Positions 16,960 to 25,695 of a stretch of DNA of 64,000 bases are shown piece after piece. The position numbers and the translations under genes were made by a program. The stretch covers positions 49,476 to 113,475 of the forward strand of contig NZ_JHXZ01000017.1 in NCBI RefSeq assembly GCF_000621565.1. The letters are read 5' to 3'. A model generated the notes under the pieces. That model made no database searches and was not told where the DNA came from. It worked only from the letters and a program-made list of their open reading frames with translations. Position 1 is the first letter of the stretch; each line of letters opens with the position of its first letter. Origin of the DNA: Butyrivibrio sp. LB2008. GTDB taxonomy: Bacteria; Bacillota; Clostridia; Lachnospirales; Lachnospiraceae.

Positions 16960-18873
16960 TTATTCTTCAACTTTTTTCTTAAGTACACCGAGTAAAGCAC
17001 AGCTCACAACCGATCCAACAGCGAGCGCAACAAGATAAAGAGCCCAGTTACCTACTACAGGGAATACGAAGATTCCGCCGTGAGGCGCCATAAGTGTGCA
17101 CTTAAATGCCATCGAAAGAGCTCCGGCAACACCCGATCCAACCATAAGTGAAGGAATTACACGGATAGGATCTGCTGCCGCATAAGGAATAGCACCCTCT
17201 GTAATGAAGCAGAATCCCATGATGAAGTTTACAGGGCCTGCTTTTCTCTCAGCTACAGTGAACTTCTTAGGGAAGATAAGTGTAGCAAGAGCTATAGCGA
17301 TAGGAGGAACCATTCCGCCGACCATAACTGCCGCCATGATCATCCATCCTGTCTCATTCTGCTGAGCAAGAGCTGCTGTACCAAATACATATGCCGCCTT
17401 GTTGAGAGGACCTCCCATATCTGTTGCCATCATTGCTCCGAGAAGAATACCGAGTGCGATTATCGATCCGCTGCTCATACCTGTAAGTACACCTGAAATC
17501 CAGTTATTAAGTGCTCCCACAACAGGATTGATTGCGCACATAACAAGACCCACCATCGTGATACCTGCAAGAGGATAGATAAGAACAGGCTTTATTCCTT
17601 CAAGTGACTGAGGAAGCTTGTTACATATCTTTTCAAGCCATAGAACAAGATAACCTGATACAAAACCTGCTACCAACGCTCCGAGGAATGCAGAAGGTAT
17701 ATCTCCGCCGGGATTTGCAAATGTTGCACCGGTTGATGCAAGATATCCGCCTACAAAGCCGACTGCAAGACCCGGTCTGTCAGCTATCGACATTGCTATA
17801 AATCCCGCAAGTATCGGAAGCATAAATCCAAATGCTGCTCCGCCTATTGTCTTAAACCATGCAGCTACAGGTGTGTTTGTACCGAAGTTGCTCGGATCGA
17901 TTGAATAATCATCAAGGAGGAATGCTATCGCAATAAGGATACCGCCTCCAATAACGAACGGAAGCATATGTGATACACCGTTCATAAGATGCTTATAAAG
18001 CTTTCTTCCGATCGATTCATTGGCATCATCGCTCTTTTTTGTAACCTTTCCGGAATGACGATATACAGAAGCTGTCTCAACTTTTTCGAAAAGTTTTTCA
18101 GGTGTGTGAATAGCTTCTTTTGTCGATGCCATAACAACCTTCTTTCCGTCAAACTGTCCCATATCGATATTCTTATCGCATGCGACAATTACTGCATCCG
18201 CTTCTTCTATCTCTTTTGCTGTAAGAGGATCCTTTGCTCCGCCTGAGCCGTCTTTTTCAACCCTGAAAGTAATTCCGAGTTCTTTTGCCTTGAGCTCAAG
18301 TGCCTCTGCAGCCATAAATGTATGTGCTATACCCGTAGGACAAGCTGTAACCGCAACAATCTTCTTGCCTGCCTTAGAAGGTGCTTCGGACTTTGCCGCA
18401 CCATTCTGCGCATCTTTCTCCGTTTCTTTGGAGTCGATAAGCTCAAGGAACTCATCTACAGATTCTGCTCCGACAAGTTTCTTGCAAAATTCTCCGTCCA
18501 TTAACATTCCCATAAGTTTTGAAAGAACTTCAAGATGTGTATCTGCGCCATTTTCAGGTGCCGCGATCATAAATAAAAGATTGCTCGGCTTTCCGTCAAG
18601 TGCTTTATAATCCACTCCGTCGGGACAAGTTATTGCAACAAGACCTGCCTTTTTTACCGATGCAGATTTTCCGTGCGGTACTGCGATTCCGTTTCCGATT
18701 GCTGTTGAGCCCTTAGCCTCACGCTCAAGGATTGCTTTCTTAAATCCTGCAACATCCTTAAGATTTCCGGCTGACTCGTGAAGTGCGATAAGCTGATCGA
18801 TTGCGTCATTCTGATCAGACACCTTTGCCTGAAGCTTGATCCCCCTAGGATCGATAAACTCTGTAATCCTCAT
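16960..18873 (-). CDS. fruA: Fructose PTS permease, IIABC components
   Basis: 637 residues with three fused PTS domains. IIA (about 1-150) has the phosphohistidine H67 in GNGIAVPHGK. IIB (about 168-270) has the phosphocysteine C178 in VTACPTGIAHTF. IIC (about 300-637) is the membrane channel, with about nine spans and the fructose-family stretch ATDMGGPLNKAAYVFG. It imports fructose with phosphorylation at C1. fruK, 17 bp upstream in the operon, handles the product. Operon order fruR-fruK-fruA is the common Firmicute arrangement. Confidence 0.96.
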   Translation of the reverse strand: MRITEFIDPRGIKLQAKVSDQNDAIDQLIALHESAGNLKDVAGFKKAILEREAKGSTAIGNGIAVPHGKSASVKKAGLVAITCPDGVDYKALDGKPSNLLFMIAAPENGADTHLEVLSKLMGMLMDGEFCKKLVGAESVDEFLELIDSKETEKDAQNGAAKSEAPSKAGKKIVAVTACPTGIAHTFMAAEALELKAKELGITFRVEKDGSGGAKDPLTAKEIEEADAVIVACDKNIDMGQFDGKKVVMASTKEAIHTPEKLFEKVETASVYRHSGKVTKKSDDANESIGRKLYKHLMNGVSHMLPFVIGGGILIAIAFLLDDYSIDPSNFGTNTPVAAWFKTIGGAAFGFMLPILAGFIAMSIADRPGLAVGFVGGYLASTGATFANPGGDIPSAFLGALVAGFVSGYLVLWLEKICNKLPQSLEGIKPVLIYPLAGITMVGLVMCAINPVVGALNNWISGVLTGMSSGSIIALGILLGAMMATDMGGPLNKAAYVFGTAALAQQNETGWMIMAAVMVGGMVPPIAIALATLIFPKKFTVAERKAGPVNFIMGFCFITEGAIPYAAADPIRVIPSLMVGSGVAGALSMAFKCTLMAPHGGIFVFPVVGNWALYLVALAVGSVVSCALLGVLKKKVEE

Positions 18874-18890
18874 AATACCTCCTAAAAAAA

Positions 18891-19796
18891 TTACATGTTT
18901 TTTAAAACCTTCTCTATATCTGCAGCTGTTGCAAGGCCATCCGAAAATGCCGTTGCAGAACCTGCAGCCGTTCCCATTTTTAGTGCAGTCTCGTAGTCTT
19001 TTGTTTTTAAGTACCCTGCCACAAAACCTGCTACCATAGAATCTCCCGCACCGACTGAATTTCTGACTGTTCCTTTCGGAACTCCGATGCGATATTTCAA
19101 GCCGTTTTCGTCAACCAGCATCGCTCCGTCTCCCGCCATAGAGATAAGAACATTTCGTGCTCCCATCTTCTGAAGACTGACCGCGCCTTCGTATATATCA
19201 TCATCCGTTTCAAGTGTTTTTCCTATGATCTCACCAAGTTCGAAATTATTCGGCTTAATGAGAAACGGATGATACTTAAGAACATTTGTGAGCAGATCTT
19301 TCGTCGCATCAACAACAAACTCTATTCCCCTACCGTCGAGCATAGAAAGTATTCTTTCATATACATCGTCCGGAAGCGAGCCGGGGATAGATCCCGCCAG
19401 TATCAAAAGATCGCCTTCTTTGAGTCTCGAGAGCTTGTCAAAAAGCTCTTTTTGCGCCTCATCACTGATCTTAGGACCCTGAGCGTTTATCTCTGTTTCC
19501 GCTACTGCCTTAATCTTGACATTAACCCGGGAGATTCCTTCCTCAAGCTGAATGAAATCGGTGTCAATGCCTGCTGCCTTAACGCCTTCATCAATGGCGC
19601 GTCCTATGAAGCCTGCCACAAATCCTAAAGCCGTACTCTTAAATCCAAGTTCCGCCAATACCATGGATACATTTATGCCCTTCCCGCCGTAGTAGAACTC
19701 CTCACTGGTAGAACGGTTTGTCATACCCGGTTGTAATTCACCATCCATTCTGACTACATAATCAAGCGCAGGATTAAAAGTAACCGTATAAATCAT
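18891..19796 (-). CDS. fruK: 1-phosphofructokinase
   Basis: 302 residues of the PfkB ribokinase family. It phosphorylates fructose-1-phosphate to fructose-1,6-bisphosphate with ATP. The N-terminal signature is YTVTFNPALDYVV, the sugar-binding GGKGINVSMVLAELG follows, and the C-terminal ATP/base motif is RNSVGAGDSMVAGFVAGY with the catalytic aspartate. An in-frame TTG at 19799 precedes the ATG at 19796; GGAGGAATATTG before it supports the ATG. It is 13-16 bp downstream of the regulator gene. Confidence 0.95.
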   Translation of the reverse strand: MIYTVTFNPALDYVVRMDGELQPGMTNRSTSEEFYYGGKGINVSMVLAELGFKSTALGFVAGFIGRAIDEGVKAAGIDTDFIQLEEGISRVNVKIKAVAETEINAQGPKISDEAQKELFDKLSRLKEGDLLILAGSIPGSLPDDVYERILSMLDGRGIEFVVDATKDLLTNVLKYHPFLIKPNNFELGEIIGKTLETDDDIYEGAVSLQKMGARNVLISMAGDGAMLVDENGLKYRIGVPKGTVRNSVGAGDSMVAGFVAGYLKTKDYETALKMGTAAGSATAFSDGLATAADIEKVLKNM

Positions 19797-19812
19797 CAAT
19801 ATTCCTCCATCT

Positions 19813-20565
19813 TTACTTGCAACAGATAAGTACCTCTGTGTGATTCACATATTCTTTTGCCGTAAGTCTGTCTGTAATAATGCTGCATTCCTTTATGTCC
19901 GCAAAAGTCACGGAATTGACTTTGTTAAACTTGGTATGATCCGCAAGCACATACGATCTGTAAGCATGCTTTATCGCTGCCGTCTTGATCATCGCTTCGT
20001 CAACATCCGGTGTTGTGAAACCTGCGTGGACTGAAATTCCGTTTGTACCCATAAAAGCTTTCGTAAAGTGATATTTGCGAATAAACTCCACACAATCAGG
20101 TCCGACCGCCGCTTCTGTAGAAGCCTTGAGCCTTCCTCCGATCATTATGGTCTCAAAGCCTTTGTCCATAAGACGCCTTGCGTGAACAACACCGTTTGTG
20201 ATGTACTTTGCATTGTGATTACTTAAATACTCAATCATCGCCAATGTTGTCGTGCCCGCATCGATATAAACAAAATCGTTATCCTCAATGAGTTCTGCAG
20301 CAAACTTGCTTATGTTGTCCTTCTCCTGCACATTCTTCTGAACCTTCATCTTTACCGCATCTTCCTTGGTATCGACATCTCTTGAAGATAATGCAGTCGC
20401 TCCTCCGAATACTTTGATAAGTTTGCGCGAACGATCAAGTGCGCTTATATCACGACGTATCGTAGCCGCCGATGTATCCAGAAGCTCAATAAGCTCATTA
20501 ACGGAAACCGCTTTCTTTTCATTTACAATATCAACAATACGTGCTCTTCTCTCTTCAGTCAGCAT
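19813..20565 (-). CDS. fruR: DeoR-family repressor of the fructose operon
   Basis: 250 residues. The N-terminal DeoR helix-turn-helix (VSVNELIELLDTSAATIRRDISALDRSRKLIKVFGGA, about 18-55) is followed by a sugar-phosphate isomerase-like effector domain with FVYIDAGTTT and AFMGTNGI. Family members respond to fructose-1-phosphate. It is the first gene of the operon, and repeated TTTGTGATT-type sites surround its promoter, so autoregulation is likely. The in-frame GNAT-unlike, standard-length architecture shows nothing unusual. Confidence 0.93.
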   Translation of the reverse strand: MLTEERRARIVDIVNEKKAVSVNELIELLDTSAATIRRDISALDRSRKLIKVFGGATALSSRDVDTKEDAVKMKVQKNVQEKDNISKFAAELIEDNDFVYIDAGTTTLAMIEYLSNHNAKYITNGVVHARRLMDKGFETIMIGGRLKASTEAAVGPDCVEFIRKYHFTKAFMGTNGISVHAGFTTPDVDEAMIKTAAIKHAYRSYVLADHTKFNKVNSVTFADIKECSIITDRLTAKEYVNHTEVLICCK

Positions 20566-20593
20566 TCATAATCTCCTTGAGCAAAAATGTTAA

Positions 20594-20658
20594 TTTGTGA
20601 TTTTCTGATTAAAATATAACACTCAAAAAATCAATTTGCAATCACAATCAATCACAAA
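20594..20658 (-). promoter_or_regulatory. fru operon promoter with DeoR-type operator repeats
   Basis: On the minus strand TTGCAA (20636-20641), a 17-bp spacer and TATATT (20613-20618) form a promoter 50 bp before fruR. The sequence TTTGTGATT occurs at 20594-20602 on the plus strand; its inverse AATCACAAA is at 20650-20658 and a near copy AATCACAAT at 20640-20648. The sites thus flank and overlap the -35 box, as expected for a looping or blocking DeoR repressor. Confidence 0.7.
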
Positions 20659-20759
20659 TAACCATATATAATCATTTTCGTTCAAACTATACATTTTTAG
20701 CCTTGACTTTTTGTTAATTTTTGATTGATTTCTTTTTAAACATATTTTTCCGCACGCAA

Positions 20760-20800
20760 AAAAGAACAGTTATTCCGGAATATCACCGAAATAACCGCTC
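20760..20800 (-). terminator. Terminator of the EF-G-like gene
   Basis: Complementary arms AGTTATTCCGG (about 20768-20778) and CCGAAATAACC (20786-20796), with one mismatch, lie about 40 bp after the EF-G-like stop. A minus-strand T run (complement of AAAAAAG near 20758-20764) follows. Confidence 0.6.
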
Positions 20801-20839
20801 CTTTTCTATATCATTATATCTTTAATTTAAAGCATCATC

Positions 20840-22930
20840 TTATTCTTCTGCATTTGCAGCCGCAACCTTATCTGCTCTTGCCTCAACCTCTTTTGCCTGA
20901 ACATCTGAAGGTGCCTGCTCATATCTGTTGAAAGTATACTCGTACTCTCCGCTTCCACCGGTCATCGAACGAAGCTGTGTGCAATAGCCGTATAGCTCCA
21001 TCTGAGGAATCTCTGCCTCAATAACCTGTTTACCGGTAAGTGACGGATTCATTCCGAGAACTCTTCCTCTTCTCTTGTTAAGATCTCCCATTACATCACC
21101 CGTATAGTTCTCGGGAACAGTAACTTTAAGGGAAACTATGGGTTCAAGAAGCACCGGTGTCGCATCCATAAAACCTTTTTTAAAGGCATTTGATGCAGCA
21201 ACCTTAAATGCCATCTCGGACGAATCAACAGGATGATACGATCCGTCATAAAGAGTTGCCTTAACGCCGACAACCGGATAGGCCGCAAGAGGGCCTCTCT
21301 GAACAGACTCTGCGATTCCTTTTTCAACTGCAGGGAAGAAATTCTTAGGAACAGCTCCGCCTACAACTTCCTGATCGAAGGTATAAGAAACAGTTGGATC
21401 TCCAAGAGGCGCAAAGCGCATCTTAACGTGCCCGTACTGTCCGTGTCCACCCGTCTGCTTCTTATATTTGTATTCCACATCTGAATTCTTTCTGATTGTT
21501 TCTCTGAACGCAACCTTGGGCTTTGTCAGGTCGATATCAACCTTATATACATTCTTTAACTTACTCTGAATAACCTCAAGGTGCATATCGCCCATTCCGT
21601 AAAGGAGTGTCTGACGGTTCTCTGCGTCATTGACTACCCTTACAGTCTGATCTTCCGCAGCTATCTTTGCCAGAGACTGCGCAATCTTATCAATATCACT
21701 CTTATTCTGCGCATGATATCTCATAACAGTATAAGGCTGGGAAATATCCATCTTAGCGTACTGTATGGGTGTTCCCTTGGTAGAAAGAGTATCTCCCGTC
21801 GCAACATCAAGTTTCTGAAGCGCACCAAGGTCACCTGCATGAAGCTCCGAAACTTCAGTTGTCTTATTTCCCTGAAGAACATAGAGCTTACCTATCTTTA
21901 CTTCCATATCCTTATCCGCAACGAACATAACGTCGTCGGGCTTAAGGACACCCGATCTTACCTTTATAAGCGAATACTTACCTATGAAAGGATCGATAAT
22001 AGTCTTAAATACAAAAGCTGTCTTTGGCTTGGAAAAGTCAAAGTCTGCTTCAAATATCTCATTTGTATTTGTATTAATACCTGCCATCTTACGATTCTCG
22101 GGGCTTGGCATGTACTTTACGATATCGTCAAGAAGTGTGTAGATACCCTGACAGAGTGTACTCGATCCCATCTCAATGGGAACAATACTTCCGTCACATA
22201 CATTAGTCCTTACCGCGGCTCTTATCTCGGACTCCGAGAAAGTTTCACCGTTAAAGTATCTTTCCATGAATTCTTCCGAAGTCTCAGCTACAGTTTCGAT
22301 CAGAGTATCTCTGCATATCTTAAGATTCTGAAGATTGTACTCGGGAACTTCGCACTCAACAACTTCTTTTCCCGACCACTTGAATCCTTTCTCCTGAATT
22401 ACATTTACATATCCCACAAACTTCTCATTCTCACGGATAGGCAGGTTAAAAGGAGCCATCTTCTTTCCGTATTTGTCTGTCATATCCTGTACAACCTGTC
22501 TGTAGGAAACATCGTCTATATCCATATCGGCAACGAATACCATGCGCGGTATCTTGTACTTCTCGCACAGTTCCCATGCTTTTTCCGTTCCGACTTCGAT
22601 TCCGGCTTTTCCGGAAACCACGATAATAGCTGCGTCAGCTACGCTGATTGCCTCCTCAACTTCCCCGACAAAATCAAAAAATCCGGGAGTATCCAAAAGA
22701 TTGATCTTGTGCCCATCCCATTCGAGTGGGATTGATGATGTACTTATAGAAATGTGCCTCTTCTGCTCCTCCTTATCAAAGTCACTAAGAGTATTTCCAT
22801 CCTCCACCGTTCCCATCCTTGATGTAATACCGGCAAGATAAGCCATTGCTTCAGCTAAGGTTGTCTTTCCGGCTCCACCATGTCCGAGCAGTACCACGTT
22901 ACGAATCTTATCAGTTGTGTAAACGTTCAT
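20840..22930 (-). CDS. Elongation factor G-like translational GTPase
   Basis: 696 residues with the full EF-G domain plan: GTP-binding domain (1-270), domain II (about 300-390) and domains III-V, including the V motif HYHPVDSSEMAFKVAAS-type stretch near 590. G1 is GHGGAGKTT (16-24) and G3 is DTPGFF (80-85). G4, normally NKMD, reads ADMD (134-137). It starts VVLLGHGG rather than the classic RNIGIMAHID, which places it with the EF-G2 / EF-G-like branch rather than the main FusA. The role is probably accessory (ribosome recycling or stress translation). It stands alone, divergent from tyrA. Confidence 0.88.
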   Translation of the reverse strand: MNVYTTDKIRNVVLLGHGGAGKTTLAEAMAYLAGITSRMGTVEDGNTLSDFDKEEQKRHISISTSSIPLEWDGHKINLLDTPGFFDFVGEVEEAISVADAAIIVVSGKAGIEVGTEKAWELCEKYKIPRMVFVADMDIDDVSYRQVVQDMTDKYGKKMAPFNLPIRENEKFVGYVNVIQEKGFKWSGKEVVECEVPEYNLQNLKICRDTLIETVAETSEEFMERYFNGETFSESEIRAAVRTNVCDGSIVPIEMGSSTLCQGIYTLLDDIVKYMPSPENRKMAGINTNTNEIFEADFDFSKPKTAFVFKTIIDPFIGKYSLIKVRSGVLKPDDVMFVADKDMEVKIGKLYVLQGNKTTEVSELHAGDLGALQKLDVATGDTLSTKGTPIQYAKMDISQPYTVMRYHAQNKSDIDKIAQSLAKIAAEDQTVRVVNDAENRQTLLYGMGDMHLEVIQSKLKNVYKVDIDLTKPKVAFRETIRKNSDVEYKYKKQTGGHGQYGHVKMRFAPLGDPTVSYTFDQEVVGGAVPKNFFPAVEKGIAESVQRGPLAAYPVVGVKATLYDGSYHPVDSSEMAFKVAASNAFKKGFMDATPVLLEPIVSLKVTVPENYTGDVMGDLNKRRGRVLGMNPSLTGKQVIEAEIPQMELYGYCTQLRSMTGGSGEYEYTFNRYEQAPSDVQAKEVEARADKVAAANAEE

Positions 22931-23101
22931 ATCTTATCCTCCAGTCGCTCAATTTTGGGTATTATGTACGAGATATGATACAGATCCCCAAAGACTTATA
23001 ATAGTATTTTACTAAAAACATATACCCAAAACAAGTATTGTAGTTAATTATGCACAAAAGTTATATCGTTTGCGCACCTTTCTTATAGCAAGCCTTCATA
23101 A

Positions 23102-23130
23102 TTGATTTTCGCACATTAAAGTGTTATAGT
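23102..23130 (+). promoter_or_regulatory. Promoter of tyrA-aroA
   Basis: TTGATT (23102-23107), a 17-bp spacer and TATAGT (23125-23130) lie 41 bp before the tyrA start codon, with no other strong candidate in the divergent gap. Confidence 0.65.
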
Positions 23131-23171
23131 TTTTTCACAAGATTACATGATTTTAGGGGGTTCTACCTTTT

Positions 23172-24266
23172 ATGAACAATTCGACCTATGGTTTTATAGG
23201 CCTCGGACTTATCGGCGGATCGATTGCCAGGGCAATAAAGGAGAATGAGCCGTCTTCTAAGATAATCGCTTACACTCCTCACAAGGAGACTGTAGACACC
23301 GCGCATGCTGAGGGAATCATCGACACTCCCCTGTATGAAATAGGCGCCGCGTTCTCAGATTGCGATTACATCTTTTTGTGCGCTCCCGTCGAGTGCAACA
23401 ACGATAACATCCAAAAGCTTCTTCCTTTTTTAGATAAAAAGACGACACTTACGGATATCGGAAGCGTCAAGAACGGCATACATGAGAAGATAAAAGAGCT
23501 CGGACTCGAAGACCAGTTTATCGGCGGCCATCCGATGGCAGGAACCGAAAGAATAGGCTTTAACAATTCGAAATCTTCTCTTTTACAAAATGCATATTAC
23601 ATCCTGACCAAGACAAGCGTCACGGATGAAGACAGGTTAAAAAGATACTACGACCTGGTCAAGATGATCGGTGCAATCCCACTCGTTGTAGAATACAGAC
23701 AGCACGATTACATCACAGCTGCAATAAGCCACGTTCCGCATGTTATCTCCGCTTCGCTCGTAAATCTTGTAAAAGACAACGATTCAAAAGACGAACTGAT
23801 GAAGACAATCGCGGCAGGCGGATTCAAGGACATAACCAGAATATCATCATCTTCTCCCGTTATGTGGCAACAGATCTGTACAACAAACGCAGAGAATATC
23901 TCAGATCTTTTGTCCAAATACATCGATTCTCTTTACGACATCAAGCTTGCAATCGATGAAAAAGACAGTGAGAAGCTGTTTGAATTCTTCTCAAAAGCAA
24001 GAGAATACAGGGAATCCTTTATCACAACTTCAAGCGGGCCGATCCAAAAAGTTTATGCGATCAAAGTAGAGATTGACGATCATCCCGGTAACCTTGCCAA
24101 GGTTGCGACTCTTTTGTCCAATAATGACATAAACATAAAAAATATCGGCATCGTACACAACAGAGAATACGAGCGCGGTACACTCAGAATCGAGCTTCAC
24201 GACCGGGAAGGTCTCGATAAAGCAAACAAAGTCCTTGTAGACAACGCTTATAACATTTATCTGTAA
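23172..24266 (+). CDS. tyrA: Prephenate dehydrogenase with ACT domain
   Basis: 364 residues. It oxidises and decarboxylates prephenate to 4-hydroxyphenylpyruvate in tyrosine synthesis. The N-terminal Rossmann motif is YGFIGLGLIGGSIARA; the catalytic region shows IGGHPMAGTERIGF and ISHVPHVISASLVNL. An ACT domain (about 298-364, AIKVEIDDHPGNLAKVATLLSNNDINIKNIGI) would give feedback control by tyrosine. The ribosome site is AGGGGG before ATG. aroA follows after 17 bp, so shikimate and tyrosine steps are coupled. Confidence 0.95.
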   Translation: MNNSTYGFIGLGLIGGSIARAIKENEPSSKIIAYTPHKETVDTAHAEGIIDTPLYEIGAAFSDCDYIFLCAPVECNNDNIQKLLPFLDKKTTLTDIGSVKNGIHEKIKELGLEDQFIGGHPMAGTERIGFNNSKSSLLQNAYYILTKTSVTDEDRLKRYYDLVKMIGAIPLVVEYRQHDYITAAISHVPHVISASLVNLVKDNDSKDELMKTIAAGGFKDITRISSSSPVMWQQICTTNAENISDLLSKYIDSLYDIKLAIDEKDSEKLFEFFSKAREYRESFITTSSGPIQKVYAIKVEIDDHPGNLAKVATLLSNNDINIKNIGIVHNREYERGTLRIELHDREGLDKANKVLVDNAYNIYL

Positions 24267-24283
24267 CTTAAGGAGAGACTCAC

Positions 24284-25615
24284 ATGACTACATTAGAAAA
24301 AGCCAGAGGTCCATTAAGAGGAGAAGTCACTGTTCCGGGTGACAAATCAATATCCCACAGAAGCATCATGTTCGGTGCTCTTGCAGAAGGCGATACAAAT
24401 ATTACAGGATTCCTAGAAAGCGCAGACTGCCTTTCAACAATCGATTGTTTCAGAAAGCTTGGAATCACGATAGACCGCGAGGAAGACGAATACAAGAACG
24501 TCAAGAAGATAACCGTTCACGGCAAAGGCCTTCACGGTCTCACCACTCCGATAGAGACTCTTTATACCGGAAACAGCGGAACGACAACAAGGCTTATGTC
24601 CGGAATTCTTGTAGCCCAACCATTTGATACTTCGATCACAGGCGACTCTTCTATAGAGCAGCGCCCTATGAAAAGAGTTATAGATCCTCTCACTCTCATG
24701 GGTGCATCTATTACATCCGCTCGCGGAAACGGCTGTGCCCCTCTTAACATTGAGGGAAATAAGAGCCTTAACGGCATCACTTACACAAGCCCGGTAGCAT
24801 CCGCGCAGGTAAAATCAGCCATCATCCTTGCAGGTCTCTATGCCGAAGGCGATACTATCGTTCACGAGCCGGCTCTTTCAAGAAATCATACAGAAATAAT
24901 GCTCTCAGCATTTGGCGCAGACATCCACAACGAGGTCGCCGATGACGGAACAGCCTCTGCTATCCTTCATCCCGGAAGACCTCTTAAAGGAATCGACATC
25001 AATGTTCCTGGCGACATATCTTCTGCTGCCTACTTTATCGCCGCAGCCCTTATAGTACCGGGATCGGAACTTCTTATCAAAAATGTCGGAGTCAACAAGA
25101 CCCGCGCAGGTATAATAAATGTTTTGAAAAAAATGGGAGCCGACATCACGCTCCTTAACGAAGATAATTCCCAGGAAGCAAGAGCCGATATCCTTGTAAG
25201 ATACAGTAAGCTCTGCGGAAATGAAAAAGGTAAGTTCGTTATCGGAGGAAAAGATATTCCGACAATGATCGACGAGCTTCCGGTAGTTGCCGTTCTTGCA
25301 GCGACAGCGGACTGTGAGACCATTATTAAAGACGCTGCAGAACTCAAGGTAAAAGAGTCAAACCGCATCACTTCAGTTGTCGAGAATCTCACAGCAATGG
25401 GGTGCGACGCCGAAGCAACGGATGACGGCATGATCATCCGCGGCGGTAAGCCACTCTTTGGCGCAAACATAGACTGTCACGCCGACCATCGCCTCGCAAT
25501 GAGCTTTGCAATAGCATCTCTCGTTGCAGAAGGTCCGACCGTGATAAAGGACTCTGAATGTGTATCAATTTCTTATCCGACATTCTTCTCAGACCTTAAG
25601 TCTCTGACAAGATAA
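24284..25615 (+). CDS. aroA: 3-phosphoshikimate 1-carboxyvinyltransferase (EPSP synthase)
   Basis: 443 residues. It joins shikimate-3-phosphate and phosphoenolpyruvate. The two family signatures are LYTGNSGTTTRLMSGIL near the N terminus and KVKESNRITSVVENLTAMG near residue 345. PGDKSISHRSIMFGALAEG holds the lysine-serine substrate-binding motif, and RPMKRVIDPLTLMGA is also standard. The Gly in the GNSGT loop is unmodified. The ribosome site AAGGAGAG is strong. It is the last gene of the operon and ends in a bidirectional terminator. Confidence 0.96.
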   Translation: MTTLEKARGPLRGEVTVPGDKSISHRSIMFGALAEGDTNITGFLESADCLSTIDCFRKLGITIDREEDEYKNVKKITVHGKGLHGLTTPIETLYTGNSGTTTRLMSGILVAQPFDTSITGDSSIEQRPMKRVIDPLTLMGASITSARGNGCAPLNIEGNKSLNGITYTSPVASAQVKSAIILAGLYAEGDTIVHEPALSRNHTEIMLSAFGADIHNEVADDGTASAILHPGRPLKGIDINVPGDISSAAYFIAAALIVPGSELLIKNVGVNKTRAGIINVLKKMGADITLLNEDNSQEARADILVRYSKLCGNEKGKFVIGGKDIPTMIDELPVVAVLAATADCETIIKDAAELKVKESNRITSVVENLTAMGCDAEATDDGMIIRGGKPLFGANIDCHADHRLAMSFAIASLVAEGPTVIKDSECVSISYPTFFSDLKSLTR

Positions 25616-25657
25616 ACTTAGATAAATGCTTTTTTATCTTAGATGTTTCCATCAAAC

Positions 25658-25685
25658 AAAAAAGAGTCGCAAGCGACTCTTTTTT
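25658..25685. terminator. Bidirectional terminator between aroA and the polysaccharide cluster
   Basis: A perfect 12-bp stem AAAAAAGAGTCG / CGACTCTTTTTT with a CAAG loop separates the convergent aroA and the secreted-repeat protein gene. T runs exist in both directions. Confidence 0.95.
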
Positions 25686-25695
25686 GTTTTGCTTA

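Noticed and set aside
21581..22735. 384-codon plus-strand frame
   Set aside because: It lies fully antisense to the EF-G-like gene, whose conserved motifs are certain; no family resemblance in the antisense frame.
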